A stretch of DNA of 45,775 nt from Gammaproteobacteria bacterium (GTDB taxonomy: Bacteria > Pseudomonadota > Gammaproteobacteria > SZUA-21): NCBI GenBank assembly GCA_003233345.1, contig QILK01000119.1:1-45775 (forward strand), read 5' to 3'. Every line of letters starts with the position of its first letter. Position 1 is the first letter of the stretch. This document shows, piece by piece, positions 1 through 8,218 of this stretch. Below the pieces are notes generated by a model. That model did not search any database. It saw only the letters and a program-made list of their open reading frames with translations, and was not told the origin of the DNA. Made by a program: the position numbers and the translations under genes.

Positions 1-51
1 TGATTAGTGGGTATTCCAGTTTGATCGCCTGATAAAGTATTGGACAAAATT

Positions 52-180
52 ATGCATTTAATAATTATTGCAGCAATTCTCATTGTTTTAGCTGTGCTCT
101 ATTTTAGCTCTCAAGCAAATCGCTATCAGAACAAATCTGTTGAGCACGCGAAACTCACAGTGCATGATTCTATTTGGTAG
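52..180 (+). CDS. Possible 42-residue single-span membrane protein
   Basis: A short open frame starts at the ATG at 52 and stops at TAG 178-180. It encodes a hydrophobic helix at about residues 3-19 (I/L/A/V-rich), followed by a polar tail with several charged residues. Only a weak purine stretch (GGAC) precedes the start. The stop lies 10 bases before a long hairpin repeat, so this could be either a genuine small membrane protein or the N-terminal stub of a gene interrupted by that repeat. I do not recognise a family. Low confidence. Confidence 0.3.
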   Translation: MHLIIIAAILIVLAVLYFSSQANRYQNKSVEHAKLTVHDSIW

Positions 181-189
181 CGCCCTTTA

Positions 190-270
190 CATCAGCAGGC
201 CAGAAGATTTTTTTCAGCGCAGGCAACTGGGGTTGCAATGACGCTGAAAAAAACTTCTGGCCCGCTGATG
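190..270. repeat. Long imperfect inverted repeat (hairpin element)
   Basis: Arm 190-219 and arm 242-270 are reverse complements apart from one mismatch and one indel. Each arm carries a run of seven T (or A) next to the loop. The 22-base loop (220-241) itself contains a perfect 5-bp stem, GCAAC/GTTGC (223-227 with 232-236), so the whole would fold as a stem with a second hairpin at its tip. The layout (GC-rich base, T7/A7 near the apex) resembles the hairpin at 40394-40453. It may act as a bidirectional terminator or be a non-autonomous mobile repeat. Confidence 0.7.
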
Positions 271-471
271 ACGGGCTTCCATTGAATTTAGCATTGGGTG
301 TTTTCAGGTAAAAATTCAAATATTCTCTAAAAAATAGAGTTCTGAAAAATGTTAGCATCCCTGCTATTGATTATTCCCATCCCCTGAATTTCTACACAAT
401 CTCTGCTCAATATCGACACATTTCATTGTTATTCTTATTGCCGTAATCCAGAACAATTAATGAGGATGGTT

Positions 472-1923
472 ATGGACGAGAAAAATAGTGTAAACAAAGC
501 TGCATTGGTTTTAGTACTAAGTGTTATAACAGGGTTGTTAGGTGGATACCTTTTTGAACCGGGTAGGTATGGCTTAAACTTAGTTATTTTTTCGATAGTC
601 CTGACTTGGTTTTACAGTTTACTCTATACGATTTCGTTTACACCAAGACACAAATTACTCTTTATTCTGACGGCGGTTTTCCTTATATTTGCAATATTTT
701 GGCGCGAGTCAGCGTCACTGCGCATAATGAATATAACCGCGTTTATCGCCTTAATTGTGTTGTTTCAGAAGTCATCTGAGACGGGCATTAAAGTAAAATT
801 ATATGCAAAAGATTTTATTTATACTTTAGCCAAAAAATTATCGTATGTTATTGTTTCACCATTTCATTTATTTCGAGTAGATGCCATTAAAATATCGATT
901 ACTAACAATGCGGAAGTAAACACCCGGGCACTGCTGAGGGGCGTGTTTATTTCGATTCCGATTGTCGTTGTGTTCGCGGTACTATTTGGGTTGGCTGATG
1001 TGCGGTTTTCCAATTTTATAGATGAGCTGTTTACCATTGATTTCAGTATTATACACTACCTGCCGCCGGCTATTGTTAGCACCTTTATTGCAGTCGCATT
1101 TTTAAGAGGAAAGTTTTCCCAGCATGTTGGAAAACAGCACATAAAAGAAGACTTAGGATTAAAAGTTGGTGCTATCGAGATCGCGACTGTTCTCATCTCG
1201 CTAAACATACTGTTTTTGATGTTTATTTTTATTCAACTGAGTTATTTCTTTGGTAGCGACACACTAGTTAAGGTGTCCGTGGGCGTCACTTATTCCAATT
1301 ATGCGCGATCCGGATTTTTTGAATTGGTTAGCGTTGCCACCATCGCGATTTTAGCCCTCTGGGTTGTTGATTGGTTAGTTCGTGGAACTTCGATTCGTGG
1401 AAAAAGTTATGTACGGCGCTTGTCACTGATTATGATTTTATTGCTGGTCGTGATAGAGGCATCTGCGGTACACCGTATGGTTCTCTATACCAAAGCCTAT
1501 GGATTAACCGAGCTTCGTTTTTATCCCACGGTTTTTATGATCTGGATTGCTACTGTATTCGCAGCATTTGTGTTTACAATACTCAGAGGAAAGCGCGAAT
1601 ATTTTCTGCCAAGCGCTTTGGTCACCGGAATAGTTATTATCATTGGTGTCAATTTTATTAATCCAAATGCCTATATTAGTCGTTATAACATGCAGCGTGA
1701 GAGCACCTTGTCTCTGGATACGCAGTATTTAACAAAGCTGGGTAATGATGCGGTACCTGCTATTGTAGAGAATTTGAAGATGCTCCCGCAGTCAAAACAG
1801 AAGAAAATATTTCAAATGCTGAGAATGTCTATGTCTGCCCAGAAAGGCGATTGGAGAACATTTACACTATCGAGATTTCATGCATTTGAAGCATACTATA
1901 GCGTCTTTCATAAATCGCTATAA
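472..1923 (+). CDS. DUF4173-type multi-pass membrane protein
   Basis: A polytopic inner-membrane protein of about 483 residues. Around ten hydrophobic segments are visible: paired helices at the N-terminus, then a long series separated by short basic loops such as RHK and RGK. A soluble C-terminal tail of about 90 residues follows. The pattern fits the DUF4173 family of uncharacterised membrane proteins, whose function is unknown. I prefer the ATG at 472 because GAGGA (462-466) lies five bases upstream; an in-frame ATG at 460 has no ribosome-binding site. The gene stands alone, preceded by the 190-270 hairpin and facing the fliB-like gene. Function is not inferred. Confidence 0.7.
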   Translation: MDEKNSVNKAALVLVLSVITGLLGGYLFEPGRYGLNLVIFSIVLTWFYSLLYTISFTPRHKLLFILTAVFLIFAIFWRESASLRIMNITAFIALIVLFQKSSETGIKVKLYAKDFIYTLAKKLSYVIVSPFHLFRVDAIKISITNNAEVNTRALLRGVFISIPIVVVFAVLFGLADVRFSNFIDELFTIDFSIIHYLPPAIVSTFIAVAFLRGKFSQHVGKQHIKEDLGLKVGAIEIATVLISLNILFLMFIFIQLSYFFGSDTLVKVSVGVTYSNYARSGFFELVSVATIAILALWVVDWLVRGTSIRGKSYVRRLSLIMILLLVVIEASAVHRMVLYTKAYGLTELRFYPTVFMIWIATVFAAFVFTILRGKREYFLPSALVTGIVIIIGVNFINPNAYISRYNMQRESTLSLDTQYLTKLGNDAVPAIVENLKMLPQSKQKKIFQMLRMSMSAQKGDWRTFTLSRFHAFEAYYSVFHKSL

Positions 1924-1990
1924 ATACAACCCTATGTAATGTCCGGGCGATAACGTTGACTTTGAGTATCTTAGTCGACGCCCGTGAATT

Positions 1991-3190
1991 TCAAATGCTA
2001 CCAAATAAATATTTTAAATAGGGACTGTATTTATTTGGGCTAAAGAGTATGTCGTTGGCGGCAATATAATTGTATATATCATCTGAGCTCCCCACTATTC
2101 TTTCCACTTGCCAGATAATATTGTTCACTGAGTCCTTGTCTAGGACTTCATTTTTCTGAATTTTCACCGCCAGAAGAATACTGGTAATTGAAAAAACCAC
2201 ATTACAATAAGACAAGGCTAGAAATAGATTGTTATTATATGGATTCAACGGAAAACCATGGTTTATATAAATCACATAAATATAATTTTCCAGAATTTTT
2301 TCTACACGGTTATTGCCTACACGATTTCTATAACAAAGTAACCTAGTGAGTGATTTTACTTTTGTTTTTTCCGAATTTATTTTGCAATGGATTATATTAT
2401 ATATGTCAGTAAGGTCTAATCCGAGTCCCTTAAATTCGATGTTTCGACGTTGTACGATTGTTATTATAGCTTCCCAGTACAATAAAAATTCTGGTACATT
2501 AATTTTTTTCTTATGTTGTGAGAAAGAATATTCAAGATCTTTCAACTGCTTTTGCGGGCGAGATAATGTTTTTTTATATATTACCTCAAAGTGTTGTTGA
2601 TTATAGTTAGCCTGTTCCATATAAGAAACTAACTTGTTAGTTACGTTGGTGATCAAACTGATTTTGACTGCCAGATTAGCCTGACAATTAACCAGTATTT
2701 TTCTAGTAAATTGATATATAGCAGTAAAAGCAGAATCCCTGGATGAAAGTTGACCTCGTTCTGTTCTATTATGGCTTAATTCGTTATTAAACAACTCTAA
2801 TGTATCGTAGTCTGAAATAAGGCGTGTAAGCTCAGGACAAGCCATACTTGCAGTCTCTATATTGACATTGGCAATTTGATAAGACATGCGAGGAAAAAGC
2901 CTGCACCCTGACGGTAATAATTCTTCACCGTATTTTGACTGAATCGTACAAAGACCTGACCCTTTAAGGCAAATACAATCGCCATTTTCTTTTTTCTTTA
3001 TAAAAGAATCCGTACCACTGGCTGTTTGCTCAATCCTTACGAATTGCATAAGTGACTGCTGAACTTCTTTAGGCTGCTGCCGCCAGTCGGTGATAGTCTC
3101 TTTAGCTAACGCAATTTTCCATTCCACGCAACAGTGTTGCGGGCATTTGTCGGCGATACATTTAAAGTCATCAAGCGCGTTCAATCTCAT
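1991..3190 (-). CDS. FliB-like protein (flagellin lysine-N-methylase family)
   Basis: A 399-residue protein with the cysteine layout of the FliB / YkgJ-type CxxC families. Near the N-terminus are FKCIADKC and HCCVEW (Cys about 10, 15, 20, 21). A second cluster at about residues 70-100 has CICL, LCTIQ and SGCRLFPR, the last matching the CR-x-[FY]PR signature. FliB methylates flagellin lysines in Salmonella, probably as an iron-sulfur or metal enzyme. No flagellar gene lies in this window, so the substrate here is uncertain. The body of the gene is very AT-rich compared with the right-hand housekeeping genes, which suggests acquisition. It converges with the DUF4173 gene. Confidence 0.75.
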   Translation of the reverse strand: MRLNALDDFKCIADKCPQHCCVEWKIALAKETITDWRQQPKEVQQSLMQFVRIEQTASGTDSFIKKKENGDCICLKGSGLCTIQSKYGEELLPSGCRLFPRMSYQIANVNIETASMACPELTRLISDYDTLELFNNELSHNRTERGQLSSRDSAFTAIYQFTRKILVNCQANLAVKISLITNVTNKLVSYMEQANYNQQHFEVIYKKTLSRPQKQLKDLEYSFSQHKKKINVPEFLLYWEAIITIVQRRNIEFKGLGLDLTDIYNIIHCKINSEKTKVKSLTRLLCYRNRVGNNRVEKILENYIYVIYINHGFPLNPYNNNLFLALSYCNVVFSITSILLAVKIQKNEVLDKDSVNNIIWQVERIVGSSDDIYNYIAANDILFSPNKYSPYLKYLFGSI

Positions 3191-3489
3191 TACTGTATTC
3201 CATATTATTATTCTATTGTATAGCTGATTTATTTTGAGCCTTTGACCTTTATCAATTACTCTTTGCTTTCGATTGCTCTTTAACCTAAAAGTTCCGCAAG
3301 AAAGCCAGGTCTCAATCTAATGACTAGTCGTTTATATTTAATTAGGCATCAGGTTAATTAATTAGCCAGCAATGGCGAAAATTTCACTGTGTTTTGCGAA
3401 CAAGCTAATTTGTGTTGGAAAATCAGTTTTCCTAAGGCACGATTTTTATTACAATAGCTAAATGATAAATATTATAAATATAAGCATAA
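3191..3489. other. Intergenic region between divergent genes
   Basis: About 300 bases separate the divergent fliB-like and M48 genes. The region is AT-rich, ends in TATAAATATAAGC just before the M48 start, and presumably holds both promoters. I see no convincing -35/-10 pair, RNA gene or long inverted repeat. Confidence 0.4.
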
Positions 3490-4725
3490 ATGCAGTCTGA
3501 CTCCCTATTGCCACCTTATCTTGTTGATATCACAACTCATTTAGCGCAAGATGAATCTGAGCTCTGGGACTGGTTTGCTACCGAAAAGGTAAAATCCGAG
3601 TATACGGATCAGGTAAGGTTGTCGTTACTAAAGTCAGCCTACCGCATCGATCAGGCGTCACAACCGGATTTGTATTCTTCGGCCCAAAAAATTGCTGCGT
3701 TGTTTGGTATCGAATCTACGGTAACGTTGTATCAGGCTCAACAAACAACTGAATTGAATGCGTCACTAGCCTATATACCTGACGAACCACATATAATATT
3801 TTACGGACCCTTGCTCAAAACTTTACAACTCGAGGAGGTTGAAGCGATAATCGGTCATGAATTACATCACTTCCTGCTTTGGGAAATGCAAGGACGGCGT
3901 TATTTTACCGCGAATCAAATTCTCAGTGCCATGGAACATGATCGCAATGCCGATGCAAGTCACCTTGAAAGTGCGCGTTTGTTCTCGCTATATACAGAAG
4001 TGTTTTGTGATCGTGGCGCGTTAAGAGCAACCAAGAATCTCGATGTGGCCGTATCGGCACTGGTCAAAATGGTTACCGGGCTAGAAGAGGTTAATCCTGT
4101 CTCCTATCTTGAGCAGGCAACGGAAATTCTGGAAATAGAAAAGAAGGGTAGCGAAAACCAGTCTCATCCTGAAAGCTTTTTACGTACAAAGGCACTTGAA
4201 GTTTGGTCAAAAGAGGAGGCGGAGAAGGCCGAGGATGTTGTAGCCGATTTTATTCGCGGGGGCAGACAGTTAGGCCGCCTTGATTTGCTAGATAAAAAGC
4301 AGTTTTCCGAGCTGACATTAGCGCTTATAAAAACTGTTTTAGAACATACTTGGTTGCAAACTGATGCGGTAATGGCCCACGCCAAGCAGTTCTTTCACGA
4401 CATAAAAATACCAGAAAAAGGTAATAAAGAAATCCAGCATGAGCAAGCTTTAAAATCACTTGTGCAGTTAGTAAAAACGGGCGCGAAAGATATTCAGGAT
4501 TACTTTTGCTATATTTTACTGGATTTCGCCGTGGTCGATAGAAACCTTGAAGATGCACCTTTGGCCGTTGGGATATTAGTCAGTAAAAAACTGGAAATTC
4601 TGACAAGATTTTCTGAGTTGGCTAAAAAAGAATTGAAAATAACTAAAAAGAAGTTTGACGAGTTGAAAGCGTCAGCAGCGGACTTGGTTGCGAAACTGGA
4701 CGAGCCGGAGAATCTTAATGAGTAA
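3490..4725 (+). CDS. M48-type zinc metallopeptidase of a probable defence pair
   Basis: A 411-residue protein with the zinc-peptidase signature HELHH at residues 123-127 and a likely third ligand at Glu170 in YTEVFCD, the HExxH ... ExxxD layout of M48 (Ste24/HtpX-like) peptidases. The hydrophobic helices of HtpX are absent, so it is probably cytosolic. Residues about 270-411 form a charged helical extension. The stop overlaps the start of the next gene in ATGAGTAA, so the two are translationally coupled and likely act together. The partner is a DUF4011-helicase with nuclease-like and WGR domains, which suggests a protease/helicase defence module. The peptidase assignment is seen directly; the defence role is inferred from context. 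Confidence 0.8.
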   Translation: MQSDSLLPPYLVDITTHLAQDESELWDWFATEKVKSEYTDQVRLSLLKSAYRIDQASQPDLYSSAQKIAALFGIESTVTLYQAQQTTELNASLAYIPDEPHIIFYGPLLKTLQLEEVEAIIGHELHHFLLWEMQGRRYFTANQILSAMEHDRNADASHLESARLFSLYTEVFCDRGALRATKNLDVAVSALVKMVTGLEEVNPVSYLEQATEILEIEKKGSENQSHPESFLRTKALEVWSKEEAEKAEDVVADFIRGGRQLGRLDLLDKKQFSELTLALIKTVLEHTWLQTDAVMAHAKQFFHDIKIPEKGNKEIQHEQALKSLVQLVKTGAKDIQDYFCYILLDFAVVDRNLEDAPLAVGILVSKKLEILTRFSELAKKELKITKKKFDELKASAADLVAKLDEPENLNE

Positions 4726-7700
4726 GCTCGAGCAGTTTTTTCAAAGTCAGATAGATGAAACCTTTATGAGTAGTGATGATGTCGTTCATGCTGTTCTGCC
4801 GTTAATACGTCAGCTAATTGAAACTCACGATAATTCACAAGTAGCACCCATGGAGGGAATTGATGCTCTACACTACGAGCACTCGGCGATCTGGTATGCG
4901 ATTAAAGATGCGATACCTATAAAGCTTGCAAGCAGTGCAATACGCCGCATTGACCCGGTTGATAAAAGTACATTCCGAATCGTTAGTGAGTCTTCTTACG
5001 AGAATGATTTGACGGATGGAATGGACAGTTTTAGAGATCATTCGATTCAAGATAGAGAATCAAAAATAACATCACCGGTTTATTTGCCAGGTTATATTTG
5101 CTGGGAAAATCAACTGGAACATCACGATCCCTTATGCGATAGTTTTGTTCTCGGACTGATTATTGCCTCGTTGGCCTGCAACCTAAACTTAAACGGTGAA
5201 AAAGATCTAGCGCTATTTGTAGAAAATCGCAGTAACTTATTTAATATCAATCCGAGCCTCGATCCTGTTATCGCAAAATCGATCGTTCAACTGACGGAGC
5301 TAAGTCGCCATGATCGCTTGGCTGATCTCGATTCGTTGTATCGATCGTTAAAAAATTATCGCGACCAGGAAATTGATATTGATTTTGAATTACTAAAAAT
5401 ACAGGGCTTTGATAAAAAAAAACTTGATGATAAACAGCAAATCATACTAGCAAAATTACAAGAGCGGCTGTTTGAAATATCGCGGCGAAATAAGCTTCTG
5501 CATTTTTCGTCGACGCAACAAACCGTGAATCTGACCCAGGCTTCAGTCCCATTGTCTTGCGATTTACAACACATAAAACCAGAGTCCTTGTTAACCTGGG
5601 GTCATTCATTCAAGAACGATATATTAAAAGAAAAGCCGGTGTTGTTGAATAAATATGTTAATACATTGGAAGCCTTGTATTTACCCGGTATATTTGACCG
5701 TTTGCGGACCGAAGCCAGCAGAGACCAAAAGGAGTATGGATTTGCGCAGCTACGTTTAGTCCTTTGTTTTATGTCATGGACAAATTTGAAAGAGAAAAGC
5801 AAAGAGAGATTTTACTCGCCATTGGTACTGCTACCAGTCACGCTGAGTAAAAAAAAGGGAATAAAGGATAAATATTGGTTGCAAGCACTGGATTCCGAGG
5901 CTGAAATAAATCCGGTATTACGCCACCAATTTAGTGAATTGTTCGGGATTGATCTACCGGAAACCATCGATCTCACTAAAACTGATCTTGTCAGTTTTTA
6001 CCAGTGGTTATTAACAAAAATAGAGTCGAGCGATCAGTCGATTACGCTGGAGTTGATCAACAAACCCAAGGTGGATATTATTCATGAGGCTGCTAAACGC
6101 CGTCTCGACCAATACAACCGGCGTGCCGGAATTTCCGGGAGAGGAATCAGTAAGTACGAAGATATAGACTACAGTTATAGTCCAACTAATTTTCATCCAC
6201 TTGGACTACGTTTATTTAACCAGCGCATACGTAGAGTCAATACGCAGCTGGAAAAGATAGTTGGTGAAACCGATGCTATCGAGATGCCGTATATGGTAGA
6301 TACCAATAGCATCGCTAGCGAAAGCCCACCAGAACAGAAAAAAACCAAGGCATTTTATTCGTTTCGCGAAGATAATGAAAGCAATCCGTATCGATGGCAA
6401 TTCGATATGTGCAATATTACACTGGGGAACTTTAAATATCGAAAAATGTCTTTAGTCAAGGATTATGCGCGGCTTATCGAAGCGCCACGTAATAATCAGG
6501 CCTTTGAGGCTACTTTCTCGCTCGATCCAAAACCAGTTGAAAACCAGATCAACGAGCCTACCGATATCGCTCAGCGATATCATGTCGTTCCGTGTGACCC
6601 GACGCAGGCAGAAGCGATTGATTTGGCCAGGTATGGCGAAAGTTATATTATCCAGGGTCCTCCCGGTACTGGAAAATCACAAACGATAACCAATCTGATC
6701 GCAGATTATATCGCCCATGATAAGAAAATTTTGTTTGTATGTGAAAAGCGTGCTGCGATTGATATTGTCTATTTACGGCTAAAACAGCAGGGGTTGGGTG
6801 CGATATGCTGTTTGATTCATGATTCGCAAACAGACAAAAAGCATTTTATCATGGATCTTAAGGCGACCTATGAAGGCTTTATTGAAGACGGTAATGGAAA
6901 TAAAGAGCAGAATAGTCAAGTTGAAAGAAACGAACTGATTAAGCAATTAAGCGAAACGCTGCAACCGTTAAAGAATTTCGATAAGCACATGACGCAAGTG
7001 TATGAAGCATCTGGAATCCCGCTAAACCAACTGTTGATACTGGCGATGCAAAATAAACAACATTTACCAACGTTCAATGCGCTGGCGCTAGAGTATTTCC
7101 CTAACTATTCGGTGTGGATGGAAAATCAACCGTTGATTGATAAGTTGGCAGATTCGTTGGCTGAAATCCAGGCTGATAATATACTTCTGAATCACCCGCT
7201 GGGCTTATTGCACGAACGGTTTATTGAGCTTGATCAACCGATGAATAGGGTGACCCAATTAATCGGCCCGGCTCAGAAAGAGATCCAGTTGATTATTGAA
7301 GGTCTAAAAAATACCAATAATGCGATTAACTTAAATGAGAGAGATTTTGCAACAGTCCGCGATTTAGAGCAATTATTAAAATATATTCAAAATGTCCACC
7401 TGCTTTCTAAATCAGGATTAACTTGCTTGTTCGACTCTAGTCATGCAACTACGCAACAGTTTGAGAAAACACATAAGAAGTACCGGAAAAAAATCGACTT
7501 ACTGGAAAAGTGTCAATCTAAAACAAAGCACTGGCATAATAAACTACCGGAGGATGAAACGAAGACCGCCTTGATGCAGGCTAAGTCCCTAAACGGTGTT
7601 TTAGCCTTTCTTAAGCCCGGTTGGTGGCGATTACGTAAGATACTTAATAGCCACTATGATTTTTCAGCGCACCAAGTTAAACCCGGCTGGTCACAAGTAC

Positions 7701-8218
7701 TGACCGTTTTGCAGGAAGAGCATAAAGCGCAATCACAGGTGCTGGACTTTATTGATGATGCTAGAATTGATTTTGGATTCGATTGCGATTTTAACGAACT
7801 CCTAGAGACCGTTGATCAAACAAAACAGGTTTTAACGCAAGCAGATGAAAAAATGCTTAAGTTACACGATTTACTTGTCACCAAGAATCAGTCGATTGAA
7901 ACTGTCGAACAATACCTTCAGTTAGTGGAACCGCTTGAGCGGTTAATGAGGCAGTTAAATGAGTTGCTGCAGGAATTCGAGAAAATTGAATTTGAGTCAC
8001 TTTCGAAAATACTCACTGGTATGAACGCTGCCGTAAATCAATTACCGGAATATTTACTTTGCTTACGTTGTCTTGCGGGACTACCGGATAATTTGTCGTC
8101 GTTATTCAGGAAGCATAGAGTGAGTGTGAAGGGACTTGAATCTGCCGTTACTCATAAAACGTTGTTACACATTATCAAGACAAAGGATAACGAGTTCAGT
8201 CAAGAATCAGTATGTTAA
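4718..8218 (+). CDS. N-terminal half of a DUF4011 / SF1 helicase, ended by a frameshift
   Basis: This frame encodes 1166 residues. Residues about 1-235 are of unknown type. A DUF4011-like region follows at about 240-600 and includes the family-like string FEISRRNKLLHF. The SF1 Walker A loop GPPGTGKS lies at residues 647-654. Residues about 720-1150 are helical and coiled-coil-like. The start at 4718 overlaps the upstream metallopeptidase by 8 bases. The frame stops at 8216-8218, but the rest of the helicase (motif II onward) continues in the +1 frame. One extra base, or loss of two, between about 8190 and 8215 would explain this. The half alone lacks the DEAx box and cannot be a working helicase. 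It is either a pseudogene, a sequencing error, or less likely a recoded gene. Confidence 0.85.
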   Translation: MSKLEQFFQSQIDETFMSSDDVVHAVLPLIRQLIETHDNSQVAPMEGIDALHYEHSAIWYAIKDAIPIKLASSAIRRIDPVDKSTFRIVSESSYENDLTDGMDSFRDHSIQDRESKITSPVYLPGYICWENQLEHHDPLCDSFVLGLIIASLACNLNLNGEKDLALFVENRSNLFNINPSLDPVIAKSIVQLTELSRHDRLADLDSLYRSLKNYRDQEIDIDFELLKIQGFDKKKLDDKQQIILAKLQERLFEISRRNKLLHFSSTQQTVNLTQASVPLSCDLQHIKPESLLTWGHSFKNDILKEKPVLLNKYVNTLEALYLPGIFDRLRTEASRDQKEYGFAQLRLVLCFMSWTNLKEKSKERFYSPLVLLPVTLSKKKGIKDKYWLQALDSEAEINPVLRHQFSELFGIDLPETIDLTKTDLVSFYQWLLTKIESSDQSITLELINKPKVDIIHEAAKRRLDQYNRRAGISGRGISKYEDIDYSYSPTNFHPLGLRLFNQRIRRVNTQLEKIVGETDAIEMPYMVDTNSIASESPPEQKKTKAFYSFREDNESNPYRWQFDMCNITLGNFKYRKMSLVKDYARLIEAPRNNQAFEATFSLDPKPVENQINEPTDIAQRYHVVPCDPTQAEAIDLARYGESYIIQGPPGTGKSQTITNLIADYIAHDKKILFVCEKRAAIDIVYLRLKQQGLGAICCLIHDSQTDKKHFIMDLKATYEGFIEDGNGNKEQNSQVERNELIKQLSETLQPLKNFDKHMTQVYEASGIPLNQLLILAMQNKQHLPTFNALALEYFPNYSVWMENQPLIDKLADSLAEIQADNILLNHPLGLLHERFIELDQPMNRVTQLIGPAQKEIQLIIEGLKNTNNAINLNERDFATVRDLEQLLKYIQNVHLLSKSGLTCLFDSSHATTQQFEKTHKKYRKKIDLLEKCQSKTKHWHNKLPEDETKTALMQAKSLNGVLAFLKPGWWRLRKILNSHYDFSAHQVKPGWSQVLTVLQEEHKAQSQVLDFIDDARIDFGFDCDFNELLETVDQTKQVLTQADEKMLKLHDLLVTKNQSIETVEQYLQLVEPLERLMRQLNELLQEFEKIEFESLSKILTGMNAAVNQLPEYLLCLRCLAGLPDNLSSLFRKHRVSVKGLESAVTHKTLLHIIKTKDNEFSQESVC

